Shown here: positions 1-12,600 of the stretch, one piece after another | How the letters are laid out: the number at the start of each line of letters is the position of its first letter | Numbering within the stretch: position 1 is the stretch's first letter | From: Ephydatia muelleri | Lineage: Eukaryota; Porifera; Demospongiae; Spongillida; Spongillidae | NCBI GenBank assembly: GCA_013339895.1 | Contig: JABACO010000013.1 | Location: 6,903,787-6,967,786, forward strand | DNA length: 64,000 bases | Direction of reading: 5' to 3' | Notes under the pieces: generated by a model | What the model saw: the letters and a program-made list of their open reading frames with translations, nothing else | Database searches by the model: none | What the model was told of the DNA's origin: nothing | Position numbers and translations under genes: made by a program

Positions 1-1556
1 TGCTTCCCTTTAGCCAGTGCCTCCCTTTAGCCAGTGCCTCCCTTTAGCCCGTGCCTCCCTTTAGCCAATGCCTCCCTTTAGCCAATGCCTCCCTTTAGCC
101 AATGCCTCCCTTTAGCCAATGCCTCCCTTTAGCCAGTGCCTCCCTTTAGCCAGTGCCTCCCTTTAGCCAATGCCTCCCTTTAGCCAGTGCCTCCCTTTAG
201 CCAGTGCCTCCCTTTAGCCAGTGTCTCCCTTTAGCCAATGCCTCCCTTTAGCCAGTACCTCCCTTTAGCCAGTGCCTCCCTTTAGCCAGTGCCTCCCTTT
301 AGCCAGTGCCCCCCTTTAGCCAGTGCCTCCCTTTAGCCAGTGCCTCCCTTTAGCCAGTGCCTCCCTTTAGCCAGTGCCTCCCTTTAGCCAGTGCCCCCCT
401 TTAGCCAGTGCCTCCCTTTAGCCAGTGCCTCCCTTTAGCCAGTGCCTCCCTTTAGCCAGTACCTCCCTTTAGCCAGTGCCTCCCTTTAGCCAGTGCCTCC
501 CTTTAGCCAGTGCCTCCCTTTAGCCAGTACCTCCCTTTAGCCAGTGCTTCCCTTTAGCCAGTGCCTCCCTTTAGCCAGTGCCTCCCTTTAGCCAATGCCT
601 CCCTTTAGCCAGTGCCTCCCTTTAGCCAGTGCCTCCCTTTAGTCAGTGCCTCCCTTTAGCCAGTACCTCCCTTTAGCCAGTACCTCCCTTTAGCCAGTGC
701 CTCCCTTTAGCCAGTGCCTCCCTTTAGCCAATGCCTCCCTTTAGCCAGTGCCTCCCTTTAGCCAGTGCTCTCCCTTTAGCAAGGCCTCCCTTTAGCCAGT
801 ACCTCCCTTTAGCCAGTTGCCTCCCTTTAGCCAGTGCCTCCCTTTAGCCAGTGCCTCCCCTTTAGCCAGTGCCTCCCTTTAGCCAGTGCCTCCCTTTAGC
901 CAGTGCCTCCCCTTTAGCCAGTACCTCCCTTTAGCCAGTGCCTCCCTTTAGCCAGTGCCTCCCTTTAGCCAGTGCCTCCCTTTAGCCAGTGCCTCCCTTT
1001 AGCCAGTGCCTCCCTTTAGCCAGTGCTCCCTTTAGCCAGTAGCCTCCCTTTAGCCAGTGCCTCCCTTTAGCCAATGCCTCCCCTTTAGCCAATCCTCCCT
1101 TTAGCCAGTGCCTCCCTTTAGCCATGCCTCCCTTTAGCCAGTGCCTCCCTTTAGCCAGTGCCTCCCTTTAGCAGTGCCTCCCTTTAGCCAGTGCCTCCCT
1201 TTAGCCAGTGCCTCCCTTTAGCCAGTGCCTCCCTTTAGCCAGTGCCTCCCTTTAGCCAATGCCTCCCTTTAGCCAGTGCCTCCCTTTAGCCAGTGCCTCC
1301 CTTTAGCCAGTGCCTCCCTTTAGCCAGTGCCTCCCTTTAGCCAGTGCCTCCCTTTAGCCAGTGCCTCCCTTTAGCCAGTGCCTCCCTTTAGCCAGTGCCT
1401 CCCTTTAGCCAGTGCCTCCCTTTAGTCAGTGCCTCCCTTTAGCCAGTGCCTCTCTTTAGCCAGTGTCTCTCTTTAGCCAGTTCCTCCCTTTAGCCAGTAC
1501 CTCCCTTTAGCCAGTGCCTCCCTTTAGCCAATGCCTCCCTTTAGCCAGTGTCTCCC
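1..1556. repeat. 17-bp minisatellite, about 90 copies
   Basis: Head-to-tail copies of a 17-bp unit, TGCCTCCCTTTAGCCAG, fill the left edge of the window. Variants are mostly G/A at the CCAGT/CCAAT position, with rare one-base indels that break any reading frame. The array starts outside the window. By comparison with the complete receptor gene at 39386-53263, it lies in the intron upstream of the third exon of the receptor gene that resumes at 1896. Confidence 0.97.
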
Positions 1557-1895
1557 TTTCTAGTGATCCACTCAATACTGAAAGCCTTGATTTCTGTGTG
1601 TATGCTTATCATTCATAGCCTTAAGGTAAGTTTCTCTTCACTGGGCCATAGCATGAGTGCAAGGTAGTAGTACATTTGAACACCCATGGCCGATTCAATA
1701 AGTAGCTTCTTGACCTTGTCAATAACAGCTTTTCAAACAAATAGTTCCCTGACCCCAGCTTCCTGACCCCTTCTATAAATAACTTCCTGACCCAGCTTCC
1801 TGACCGGCCCTGTTTCTGTATGCCATTCATCTTTACGAATTCTCTTTTAATAACATCACTGAATAACATGGTATTTGATATTTCAATCTAACCAG

Positions 1896-4800
1896 TTGTC
1901 ATGTGACTCGTCAACACCTGAAGCAGAAGACAGAACAAGATTCAAGCGCTACTTCCAAACACTGCCCAATGATGTTTACCTCTCACAAGCCTTCCTGCAA
2001 ATTCTGAACACCTTCAATTGGACAAAGCTCCACGCTATTGAGTTGGAGTACGGCTTGTTTGTGCAGGTGTGTAGCTTGAATGTTCGCCATATTATTCATT
2101 AATCACCACTTCCTTTCTCATGTGTGCTGTAGACTGTGGACCGTCTGATTTCATCAGTCAGCACAATTCCTGGTTACAACATCACGTCCAGCTCTTTCTC
2201 TGGCACATACCATACCACCAACTCCCTGAGCTCCATCATTCTCAAAGGCACTGTGTTTGTAAGTAACCTTTCTGCGTGCACATACAAAGTCTTGCCCATT
2301 GATGCAATGCATATTTGATTCATGTCACATTTTAGGCTCGGCTTTGAATGGAGCAATACTGTTGTCCTCATTGCATCTTTCTGCTCTGTAGGGGACAGAA
2401 TCCAGAATATTCTACCTAGCAATGTATGTGAACGACACATTAAGAGTGCTCTGTGAGGTAAGAGGCTCTTTGTATAGCTATGTATTCCATTTGAGGTCAT
2501 GATAAATCAACTACATTAACCATCATACGCGGAATTGTAATATTTTTATCATTTTCCACGCATGGTATCAGAATACGTCCATACTGCGTGGCATGTTTTT
2601 AAATTTTATTTATTTATTTTTGTGTGGGATCTTGCGAGGTTTCGCTTTGCAGCGATTGTGATTGACGCAACACTTTTGAGCCAGAGTATATATTGTCTCT
2701 GATTGAGCTATACATGTATATGTACCTGTAGTTATGTATGTAGCTACTAGCTTTACGCTGAGTGGACTTTGTGTTGTGTGTGGGTGCATACACGGTTGTA
2801 CGCTGAGTGTACTTAGGGATATGTTGGTAGCCAACGCTGAATGTACTTACATAGTGATGTGTTGATAGCCGTGTATGTGCGCAGAGTGTGCAGTGTCAGG
2901 TTCGAAGACCTTATCACGCGCTGCATCCCTCTCCTACATGAAGACTGTAAGATATAGCTATTTAACGTTTGGCACAGACAATGTTGTATCACTCGTTTAC
3001 GGTCGTCTATACACCATTATCATAACCACTGGCAATGTTGTGCTATACACGGCCAGGGCTTCGTACGCAAATATGCGTCTTCCGCGTATAATCGGTTAAC
3101 ATTGATAGTTACGTATTTGTTCTTGTTTATTATTGTTCTTATTATCAGGCATACCATCAGAACAAGGTGTACCCACTGTATGTCTTCATCACACTCGGAT
3201 GGTACACTGATGGATGGTGGGACAGCAGTACTGTGAACTGTACGAGGCATCAAATGGAGATAGCTCTGAACAGATCACTTGCCATCACCCTAGACCCTCA
3301 AATCAAGGATACCAATATGACAACCAGCTCAGGATTGGTCAGTTTTATGCATATATTGATTTAAAACTTCTGTATCTTCAAAATCCGTGCTAAGTACCGG
3401 TCCCTCAATGAAACACTTGTGGGTTAGCATGTGCATTTTTGTATTCTCCAGAGCTATAATCAGTACAAAGCATTGCGCAACAGTCGTGCTGCAGCACTCA
3501 ACCTCTCCTCATCGCAAGACGAAGAGACTTGCTTTGATGCAGTGTGGGCGTATGCAGTGGCCCTCAACCAAACCATACAAGGTATGCTGGGTACACAACA
3601 ACTATGGGAGGAACTGTCTACTCTTCCCCAGACCTCAGAGCTGATCCAGCCTTCAACAGACTGGCAGCTGCTGCCTCCCATCTTCCACCCAACTCCATTT
3701 TCTACCTGGAAAACTTCACTTATGCCAATACTGTCATTTTAGAAAGAATGTACCAACATTTGTCCAATCTCTCCTTCATTGGAGTCACAGTAAGATGGCT
3801 TGTGGTCCTGTGCTTGTATGTACTGAGAGAGAAGATGCATGTACTGAGAGAGAATATGCATGTATTGAGAGAGAAGATACTGAGAGAGAAGATGCATGTA
3901 CTGAGAGAGAAGGTACTGAGAGAGAAGATGCATGTACTGAGAGAGAAGATGCATGTATTGAGAGAGAAGATACTGAGAGAGAAGATGCATGTACTGAGAG
4001 AGAAGGTACTGAGAGAGAAGATGCATGTACTGAGAGAGAAGATGCATGTACTGAGAGAGAAGATGCATGTACACATGCATCTTCTCTCCAGTACGTGCAT
4101 CTTCTCTCTCAGTACCTTCTCTCTCAATACATGCATCTTCTCTCTCAGTATCTTCTCTCTCAATACATGCATCTTCTCTCTCAGTACATGCATCTTCTCT
4201 CTCAGTACATACATCTTCTCTCTCAGTACATGCATCTTATCTCTCAGTACATGCATCTTCTCTCTCAGTACCTTCTCTCTCAATACATGCATCTTCTCTC
4301 TCAGTACATGCATCTTCTCTCTCAGTACATGTATCTTCTCTCTCAGTACATGCATCTTCTCTCTCAGTACCTTCTCTCTCAATACATGCATCTTCTCTCT
4401 CAGTACATGCATCTTCTCTCTCAGTGCATGCATCTTCTCTCTCAATACATGCATCTTCTCTCTCAGTACATGCATCCTCTCAGTGCATGCATCTTCCCTC
4501 TCAGTACGTGCATCTTCTCTCTCAGTACCTATCTCTCAGTACGTGCATCTTCTCTCTCAGTACCTTCTCTCTCAATACATGCATCCTCTCTCTCAGTGCA
4601 TGCATCTTCTCTCTCAGTACATGCATCTTCTCTCAGTACGTGCATCTTCTCTCTCAGTACCTTCTCTCTCAGTACCTTCTCTCTCAATACATGCATCCTC
4701 TTTCTCAGTGCATGCATCTTCTCTCTCAGTACATGCATCTTCTCTCTCAGTACGTGCATCTTCTCTCTCAGTACATGGATCTTCTCTCTCAGTACATGCA

Positions 4801-7800
4801 TCTTCTCTCTTAGTACATGCATCTTCTCTTTCAGTACGTGCATCTTCTCTCTCAGTACCTTCTCTCTCAATACATGCATCTTCTCTCTCAGTACATGCAT
4901 CTTCTCTCTCAGTACATGTATCTTCTCTCTCAGTACATGCATCTTCTCTCTCAGTACATGGATCTTCTCTCTCAGTACATGCATCTTCTCTCTTAGTACA
5001 TGCATCTTCTCTCTCAGTACGTGCATCTTCTCTCTCAGTACCTTCTCTCTCAATACATGCATCTTCTCTCTCAGTACATGCATCTTCTCTCTCAGTACAT
5101 GCATCTTCTCTCTCAGTACGTGCATCTTCTCTCTCAGTACCTTCTCTCTCAATACATGCATCTTCTCTCTCAGTACATGCATCTTCTCTCTCAGTACATG
5201 TATCTTCTCTCTCAGTGCATGCATCTTCTCTCTCAGTACCTTCTCTCTCAATACATGCATCTTCTCTCTCAGTGCATGCATCTTCTCTCTCAGTACATGC
5301 ATCTTCTCTCTCAGTACATGCATCTTCTCTCTCAGTACCTTCTCTCTCAGTACATGCATCTTCTCTCTCAGTACCTTCTCTCTCAGTACATGCATCTTCT
5401 CTCTCAGTACATGCATCTTCTCTCTCAGTATGTGCATCTTCTCGTGCATCTTCTCTCTCAGTACATGCATCTTCTCTCTCAGTACATGCATCTTCTCTCT
5501 CAGTACATGCATCCTCTCTCTCAGTGCATGCATCTTCTCTCTCAGTACATGCATCTTCTCTCTCAGTACATGCATCTTCTCTCTCAGTACATGCATCTTC
5601 TCTCTCATGCATGTGAATTTTTATATATGCTTCTCTTTCACAGGGAAATGTCTCCTTTGGTCCTAATGGTATTCGAGTTCCAGCTCAAATACGAATTCAA
5701 CAGTACAGATACAACAGCAGTGAGTCACCAGTGGTGTCGTTATGCACAATGAGTCACCTGTTGTATGGTGGTTAAGTTCAAAGCATTGAGTCACCTATGG
5801 TGCGGAGAGTTAAGTTATGTCGATATGATACATAGTATCCCATTGGAAACTAGTGTAAGCATCCTCTTCATGCAACAATAAATTATTTCTTAATTGTTGC
5901 AGCAATGAAGGGACTCCAGAATACGTACTGCATGGTTGCATTACCTATAACTGTACAATGATGTAATCATTTAATGGCAGATGAAATATTTTGATTGGAC
6001 TGATTTGTTGTAATAACTTTAAATCTGTGGTCACTTGATCTTATTCAATGCAGTGGTTTAGTTTACCAGAATATAGGAAGTTTAAGATTACCCAGTACAC
6101 ATGTGTTGTGTCAAAATAATACTTCGATTAAATTGATTGGATTTTATTAAATCTGACTAGTAATAGATTTGTAATTTGGAACATAAATTTTCTCACCTAA
6201 GACCTAATTTATAAATACAATGTTCATATGAATTCATGACTTTTCATTGTACAGTGATGATATCATCAGGTCGTGTGATTAAAAGTACTGCCTCATCATG
6301 TTATTCCATGTGACTATCATGTGCTCATCACGTGCTTGTCATGTGTCTTGTAGTAAAGGTGCTATGTGTGTTAAAGTCTGTTGCCTGTTAGTTGAGGTTA
6401 CATGTGTGACTAATGTGACAAGACTGTCATGAATGTGATTAATACTGTGACATGATTATGACTGTTGTGTAATTTTTTAAGGTGGAAAGCTACAAAAATT
6501 TGACATAGCGTCAGTGCCATTGGATCACAATGGACTGTCACAAGGATTCAATTTTCTCCCTGGGGAGTCTCTTGACACAACATGGCCTGGTAACCAAACA
6601 TGTTCAGAGTTCCTGTCAAATTTTAACCCTGTTCTGCCATAGCTGGTGTTCCACATGATGGTACAATTGTGAAGAAAACGATTGGCATTGAGTTGCCACT
6701 GACTGTTGTCTTGTACGTCTTGGCTATGGCTGGAATAATCCTCGCCATTTCGTGTGTTGTGTTTGTGGCAGTCTATCGGAACAGAAAGTAGGTGCAGATG
6801 AATTGAAGACTTGTGGCAGTAATAAATGTATCATTGTGTTCTGTTAGATTCATACACCTCACCAGTCCCAATATCAATTACATCACATGTGGAGGTTGTA
6901 TGGTACTCTACACCTCCATCTTCTTCCTGGCTATACAGTCCACTGATGAGACCATAACCACTGCCATTTGTAACGTGAGTGTCAAGAATGGTCCAAGCAC
7001 ACATATTTGATGTTATTCGATGTGATCATGTTGTTAGAAACATTCATTGTTTGCATTCAAATGCATCACAGGGTTTAGACAGCTTGCAACCAATAGGTGC
7101 ATTTCAATCTGAGCAATCTGTTGTTTCGTTTTGTCATTCCTTCATTTGCCGCTCACAGGTTCGGATATGGTTGTGGGCCATTGGCTACTCGGTTGCCTTT
7201 GGGCCTGTCCTGGGAAAGATGTATCGTGTTTACTACATATTCAACAACCCTAAACCAAACAAGAAGAGGGTAATGATGAATTAGCAGTGGGCATCTCTTT
7301 GTTTATGCATTTGTTGTTGTCCACAGGTGGTCAAGGATTGGATGATTGGGGTGTTGATCAGTGTATTGGCAAGCATTGATGTGATCATTCTGGTCATTGT
7401 CACAGCTGTTCCTGAGTTGAGGACTACTGCAGTTCTCAAACAGAGTACTGAATACCCGCAGATTGTGTCTGGAGTATGCTTACTGCTCTGTTCTATTAAC
7501 ATTAATTATGTATTCCTTCCATCCACTTCCTATGAAGGCCTTTCACGACACAACCATTAACTGTATCTTCATATGTGACTCTCAGAAAGGCTACACCATA
7601 TGGCATGGAGTGTTGTTTGGCTACAAGGGTCTCATCCAGGTGGTTGCCATCCTGCTGGCATTCGGAACCAGAAAAGTAAAAGTGAAAGGATTGAATGACT
7701 CCAAGTACATAGCAGCCATCATCTACGTCACATCAATATGTTTGGTTGTGGTGATCATTAGCTTTGCCACACTGAGGGATAAGGTGAACACATTGGCAGC

Positions 7801-8441
7801 CATTTACTCCCTTGGATTCTGGTGTGCTGCCACCATTATCCTGTTGCTGGTCTTCATACCAAGGTACATGACTTCAGTGATAGTTCCACCTTCATAGCCT
7901 TGACAGCATTTTCATACTATACGATTTTGGATCTCATATAATTCTGTGGACTTGAGCATTTCACAGTGCATCATAACTCTTCTTTCTATGTTCCAAACCT
8001 CACTGCCTATATTGTGCACTTAAATTAAATGTTACTTTTGTTTAGGTCTATGTTCTGTACAAGGATCCTCTTGGTGAAAAGATCTTTCCAGCCACGGTTG
8101 TGGTCCAAACTGAGTCAGATCATGGCAAAGTTTTGAAATTAGAGAGACGAATACAAGAACTACAGCAACAGTTGGCACAAGAGGTGAGCAATATTTGGAA
8201 CTCATAACTTGAACCCTATACCATATACATGCAGCATCAAGTGTGTGAGGAGATGAGACAGCTATGTTCACAGGCCAACTCTACAGAGGCTATTGTGTGT
8301 GAGGAGATGAGACAGCTATGTTCACAGGCCAACTCTACAGAGGCTATTGTTCATTGTGAGACTTCAGAACACAATCCTGACAGCCAAAGTAACGCTGTGC
8401 ACCCATATACCCAACACCCTGATCGCGAGACCGCAATGTAG
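1896..8441 (+). CDS. GABA-B-type family C GPCR (R1), 5' end outside window
   Basis: Predicted metabotropic GABA-B-like receptor of the plasma membrane. Exons: 1896-2066, 2133-2258, 2392-2457, 3149-3337, 3452-3581, 3632-3789, 5644-5719, 6482-6589, 6643-6787, 6848-6974, 7159-7269, 7327-7473, 7538-7863, 8046-8183, 8235-8441 (TAG). The first seven or eight exons give the periplasmic-binding-like ligand domain. The next six hold the seven membrane segments, including the conserved stretch LNDSKYIAA. The last two give a coiled coil (KVLKLERRIQELQQQLAQE) and a short tail. Exon lengths and phases match the complete copy at 39386-53263, which shows that the two exons carrying the signal peptide and first lobe are missing here and should lie left of the window. 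The exon ending at 7863 is one base shorter than its paralogues (326 against 327), so the coiled-coil exon is out of frame unless a donor 15 bases downstream is used. It is therefore either a recent pseudogene or a splice variant. Confidence 0.85.
3815..5620. repeat. Inverted 21-bp minisatellite (long palindrome) in R1 intron
   Basis: The unit is TACATGCATCTTCTCTCTCAG (21 bp), with interspersed 15-bp short units TACCTTCTCTCTCAG. From about 3825 to 4070 the units run as the reverse complement (CTGAGAGAGAAGATGCATGTA). From about 4080 to 5615 they run forward. The switch is at about 4070-4080, so roughly 250 bp of left arm can pair with the first part of the right arm. The array fills most of the intron 3790-5643. 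The long ORFs that cross it on both strands are frame-independent repeat translations and not genes. Confidence 0.95.
8241..8348 (+). repeat. Tandem 54-bp in-frame duplication in the R1 tail
   Basis: Two identical 54-bp copies (8241-8294 and 8295-8348) sit inside the last coding exon of R1. They add an 18-residue repeat, CEEMRQLCSQANSTEAIV, just after the coiled coil. The complete copy R3 has an unrelated, shorter tail. Confidence 0.9.
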
Positions 8442-8947
8442 AGTCATTGTCTAACTTAAGTCAAACGCACTTTTGTTTTAATATCAGACTTTGAAAGCTT
8501 TGTGCCACCCAGTGTTGGTCACCTGCAAAACACACACACATGAGGTTCCATGCACACATAATAATTGTCCACTGAATTGTCTAATAACAAATTTGCAAAA
8601 TATAAAGCCAGAGGAAGGTCCTGTCCCAAAAGCACCACAAGACAGGTTAGTGATAAGGGGAGTCTAAAAGCATTGCATAAATAGATCGTGCCCTTCATCA
8701 AAAGGAACATTTTGAAGAACAGAATTTATTTAATGTGCAGTCAAATAGAACACCTTTAACCAATATTTGAAAGAGTACCCTGGCAACACTTTATGAACTG
8801 CAGAAACCTGAGGCCATATTGTTCCCTTCAAGCTATAACAATGACCACGGTGCAATCCATACAGATATTTCTCCATTCCAGAAAACAGAGTGGCATAAGA
8901 GACATGGTAAGGATAGGCAGGCGTGCTGATGCAGAAGTGATTAGCAC
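8442..8947. other. Spacer downstream of R1
   Basis: About 500 bp of AT-rich sequence between the R1 stop codon and the minus-strand ORF that ends at 8948. I see no coding pattern, repeat or RNA gene in it. It presumably holds the 3' ends of both neighbours. Confidence 0.5.
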
Positions 8948-9574
8948 TCAGTAGTGGTGGACACAAGTCAGTTTAACTTTGACCCTGTTTAAAAATAAAT
9001 AAAATCGGAGTCTTGTACAGATGGAATGAAACTTACGGTGGCGAGACCTTTTGCACTTCCAACTGCTACCACCAACAGTAGTACCTGCTGGAAGATATAT
9101 TATCATTATTGCTTGTCTTAACCCAACTTGAATTGAAAGCTGACCTTTAGTCGGGTGGCATTTAATATCCTTCTGTCTTCTTCTGCTGGACTCAATGAAG
9201 ACACCTTTAAACGCTTGACATGCCTCCTGAAGTGACATACATGTAGTGTCAGCACTGGGCAAAGAGTCTGGCGCGTCACGTGACCCTCGATCACCATGGG
9301 AGTTTCCTGATGTGCAGTCGCATGTGCATTTTTGACCAGGCAATCCACCACTGTCTAGTTCGCTTAAGTGCACATCACAGCACCACGTAGACTTTCCACC
9401 AATCGTTGCAGTTGGACGCGACGCTGACAAAAACTTAGACCACAATTCATCGATTTTTTTATCTGGATTCTCCGTGCCGCTAGAATGGGCCGGGTGTGTT
9501 GCAGAATTGTAGTCAGACAATTTTCCCTCCGCCTCTTGTAACGGGTACCAGCGGTCACCGTCTTCTGCGTACAT
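8948..9574 (-). CDS. Hypothetical protein divergent from MMS19
   Basis: A 208-residue ORF starts at 9574, 82 bp from the MMS19 start codon on the other strand. It begins MYAEDGDRWYPLQEAEGK and has an acidic, polar N-terminal part with KKIDELWSKFLSASRP near residues 39-54. A cysteine-containing middle (WCCDVHLSE, CTCDCTSG) and a basic stretch (ESSRRRQKD) follow. The region is richer in CpG than its surroundings, which fits a shared promoter. The last 60 or so residues look less protein-like, and a GT donor-like site near 9076 could end a first exon there. I do not recognise the family, and the true 3' structure is unknown. Confidence 0.4.
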   Translation of the reverse strand: MYAEDGDRWYPLQEAEGKLSDYNSATHPAHSSGTENPDKKIDELWSKFLSASRPTATIGGKSTWCCDVHLSELDSGGLPGQKCTCDCTSGNSHGDRGSRDAPDSLPSADTTCMSLQEACQAFKGVFIESSRRRQKDIKCHPTKGQLSIQVGLRQAIMIIYLPAGTTVGGSSWKCKRSRHRKFHSICTRLRFYLFLNRVKVKLTCVHHY

Positions 9575-9656
9575 GCAATAATTATGCGGTCGCTATGGAC
9601 AGCCCGCGTAAGTCTTGATTCCATTCCAGTGTGCATTGGAATCGGGACGAGACCAC
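9575..9656. promoter_or_regulatory. Putative bidirectional promoter (MMS19 / divergent ORF)
   Basis: Only 82 bp separate the MMS19 ATG (9657) from the ATG of the minus-strand ORF (9574). No TATA-like box is evident, and the flanking first exons are relatively CpG-rich. A shared promoter is inferred from the layout alone. Confidence 0.35.
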
Positions 9657-12600
9657 ATGGCTGAATTGGAGCTGTGTAAAGAGTATGTCGAAGGAAATTC
9701 GCGTCCCGAGGCTCCTCTGTTGTTAGCCAAAGGTAACCACTAGGTTCAGACCATCTCTGAAACTGCTGTTACGGTCCGCACGTCGCCTTAGGAATTAAGT
9801 CCAAGAAAAGTGATCTGCTCACTGTAATTGAAAGCCTTGGGTAGGCACGTGATAATGTCTTTTCCAATCTGCTCACGTGACCTTCTTCTACCAGTGGATA
9901 CCTCACCAGTACAGTGACAAAGACACGTTGCAAGGCAACAGAGCTCCTCTCGGATATCCTGTGCAATGTGTGCTGTCCAATGGTGCCTAATGTGCTACCA
10001 CAGGAAGATGGTACAGGGGTGGGAAAGGGAGGAGGGGGGCAGAGGGGTGGAGTTAGGGTTGGAGATGGTGAGAGAGGGGGTGGAGTCAACTCCTCCCCTT
10101 CCAACAGTACACTACCTGGTCACTTTCTACTGTGCACGTTTGTGCGAGAGGACAGAAGTACACCCACCTGCCTTAAAAGGGCTGCACGCTATGGTATGTG
10201 CATGTGCATACATGTGTACATGTTGTGTGTGCATGTGTATATGTTGTGTGTGCATGTGTATGTGTGTGAGGTATCATATCCTGTCATGTGAGAGGTTAAC
10301 ACACACATACACACACACATACATACGCACACACACATACACACACACACATACACACACACACACATACATACGCACACACCACATACACACACACACA
10401 CACACATACACACCACACCTTCCCTCCCATATTCCCAGGTGTGTGCACAGGATCTGAGTGAAGACTCCATCTCTACTGTCGCTCAGACTGCTCTTAGAGA
10501 GGTCTACGTTCAGGTATTGACCTCCTCATCCCCAGTCTCTTCTTCTTCAGCCCCTTTGCACACTTTTAGTCGATGGGTCAAGCTGTGCGACTGATGGTGT
10601 TTGAGATGGTGCAAATGTTCCTGTTTAAGTACACTGCAGGTATGTTCCCTCTCTGATGCAGGTATGTTCTCTCTCGGGTAGTGTTAAATAGCACATGATT
10701 CCATGCTAGCGGATGGTTTAACCTTTTCTTTTTCTTGGTTTAACCCTTGTCTTTCAGCGGTCAAGAGATTGGGTTCTGAATTTGTACTTGGAGTCATAAA
10801 GGCAGTGGACGGGGAGAAGGTAGGATGGGGAAGAGGCAGTGATGATAGGAAGGGGGAGGAGGCAGTGATGATAGGAAGGGGGAGGAGGCAGTAATGATAG
10901 GAAGGGGGAGGAGGCAGTGATGATAGGAAGGGGGAGGAGGCAGTAATGATAGGAAGGGGGAGGAGGCAGTAATGATAGGAAGGGGGAGGCAGTGATGATA
11001 GGAAGGGGAGGAGGCAGTAATGATAGGAAGGGGAGGAGGCAGTAATGATAGGAAGGGGAGGAGGCAGTGATGATAGGAAGGGGGAGGAGGCAGTAATGAT
11101 AGGAAGGGGAAGGAGGCAGTAATGATAGGAAGGGGGAGGCAGTGATGATAGGAAGGGGGAGGAGGCAGTAATGATAGGAAGGGGGAGAGGCAGTGATGAT
11201 AGGAAGGGGGAGGAGGCAGTAATGATAGGAAGGGGAAGGAGGCAGTAATGATAGGAAGGGGAGGAGGCAGGGATATATGAAGGGGGAGGAGTTTAGCGGA
11301 AAGTCAGGGAGTTGCTATTTTAAGAATGTGGGGAGGAGGTGGTAATTACATTGATTATTTATGATGCTTTTCAATATCTTCTATGTTCACCCCTTCCCTC
11401 TGCAACCCCTCCCTCCCCACCCAACCCCCTTCCCCCACTCCTCCGCTAGGATCCTCGAAACCTTACTGTTGTCTTTTCCTTCATCCCTGTGTTAGCCCAA
11501 CATCTTGAGCTAGGTGAGTATCCTGAAGTATGCAGCTAAATATCCTAGTGTGGTTATATGAATAGGAGGTGGCTTGGTGTGTGCAAGTTAATATACTGGA
11601 GTATGCAAGTTAGTATACTGTGAATATCCTGGAATATGCAAACAAATTGTCATCTCTGTCTGGAACAGTGTGTTACCTTGTTTGCCAGCTCTTTAAACTG
11701 ACACGATTATCATGGGACATTACTCAAACCTGTTACTACTGTAAATAATGCTGAATTCGTGCCATGCTACTATATATACAAACATTTTCAAACAATAGTC
11801 TCATAGGGGTATCAAGGTGCCTTCGTGCTTGGACAACACTATGTGTGAACAGCGTTATGTGCTTGAGGAACAGTACCATTTTGCTTGAGGAACAGTACCA
11901 TTTCGCTTGAGGAACAGTACCGTTTCGCTTGAACAATGATAACTTGTGATGGAAGGAATGGTAGTCTTTGTTATTGCCTGAAGTGTAAACACAGTAGTTT
12001 ACATATTGTAGTTTACATATTGTAGTTTTGATGTAAGCAGGCTTGTGTAAACTGTTAGCTAATGAATTCATACTACTTCTGAACAATACAGTAATACTTT
12101 TACCCAATTCTAAAACCAACAGTAATTATTACTATTATGATGTTGTGTTTAATAACATGTCCAGTTATTAAGGTCCTTCCAACTGAATAGAAATCCCTTT
12201 TGGTCTATACAAATGATAATATCTGTAATGAAGTGTGAAGAAAAATGTCATATTACAGTACTTATGTAATTGCACAATGACGATGTGCAACATGTGTGCA
12301 GTAAATGGTAAGTGCTGAATTACTTTAAAGAAAGTTTATTGGACTTGGATACCAATTCAACATTATATCTTAATTGGATGTGGGTGTGGTCATGCAATTT
12401 AATATAGTGTCTTTCCCAATCATATGGGTTATTTGTATCAAGATCTGAAGGGGTGCAGTGTTGATCTGCCCTGGAAAGACCCACCAATTGATTAAATAAT
12501 CTAAAATTGAGTTGTTGTATAAATAGGTCTTCAAGAGATTACCATGATTTTAACCTTATGAAAAGCATTTATAATTAAAGCATTATTTGACATTAGTGAG

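Noticed and set aside
1..1556. CRISPR-like array (short regular repeats); same for the 66-bp array
   Set aside because: Units are contiguous with no unique spacers, and the genes around are eukaryotic.
3544..5752. ORFs of 248-690 codons on both strands (repeated SLSVHASS, CIFSLST, MHVLREK, DACTERE)
   Set aside because: They are translations of the 21-bp array in every frame. The unit length is a multiple of three and has no stops, so openness carries no coding information. The first 50 residues of one ORF come from real R1 exon sequence next to it.
5902..5960. Possible R1 exon after TTGTTGCAG (NEGTPEYVLHGC)
   Set aside because: Exon phases of R1 match R3 directly from 5719 to 6482. Adding this piece would break phase and end in a stop.
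10189..10470. ORFs in CA/GT microsatellites (also at 14172-14487, 16290-16816, 28341-28737, 52181-52559, 57535-58271 and 58656-58980)
   Set aside because: Repeating HTHT or CVCV codons only. No independent coding evidence.
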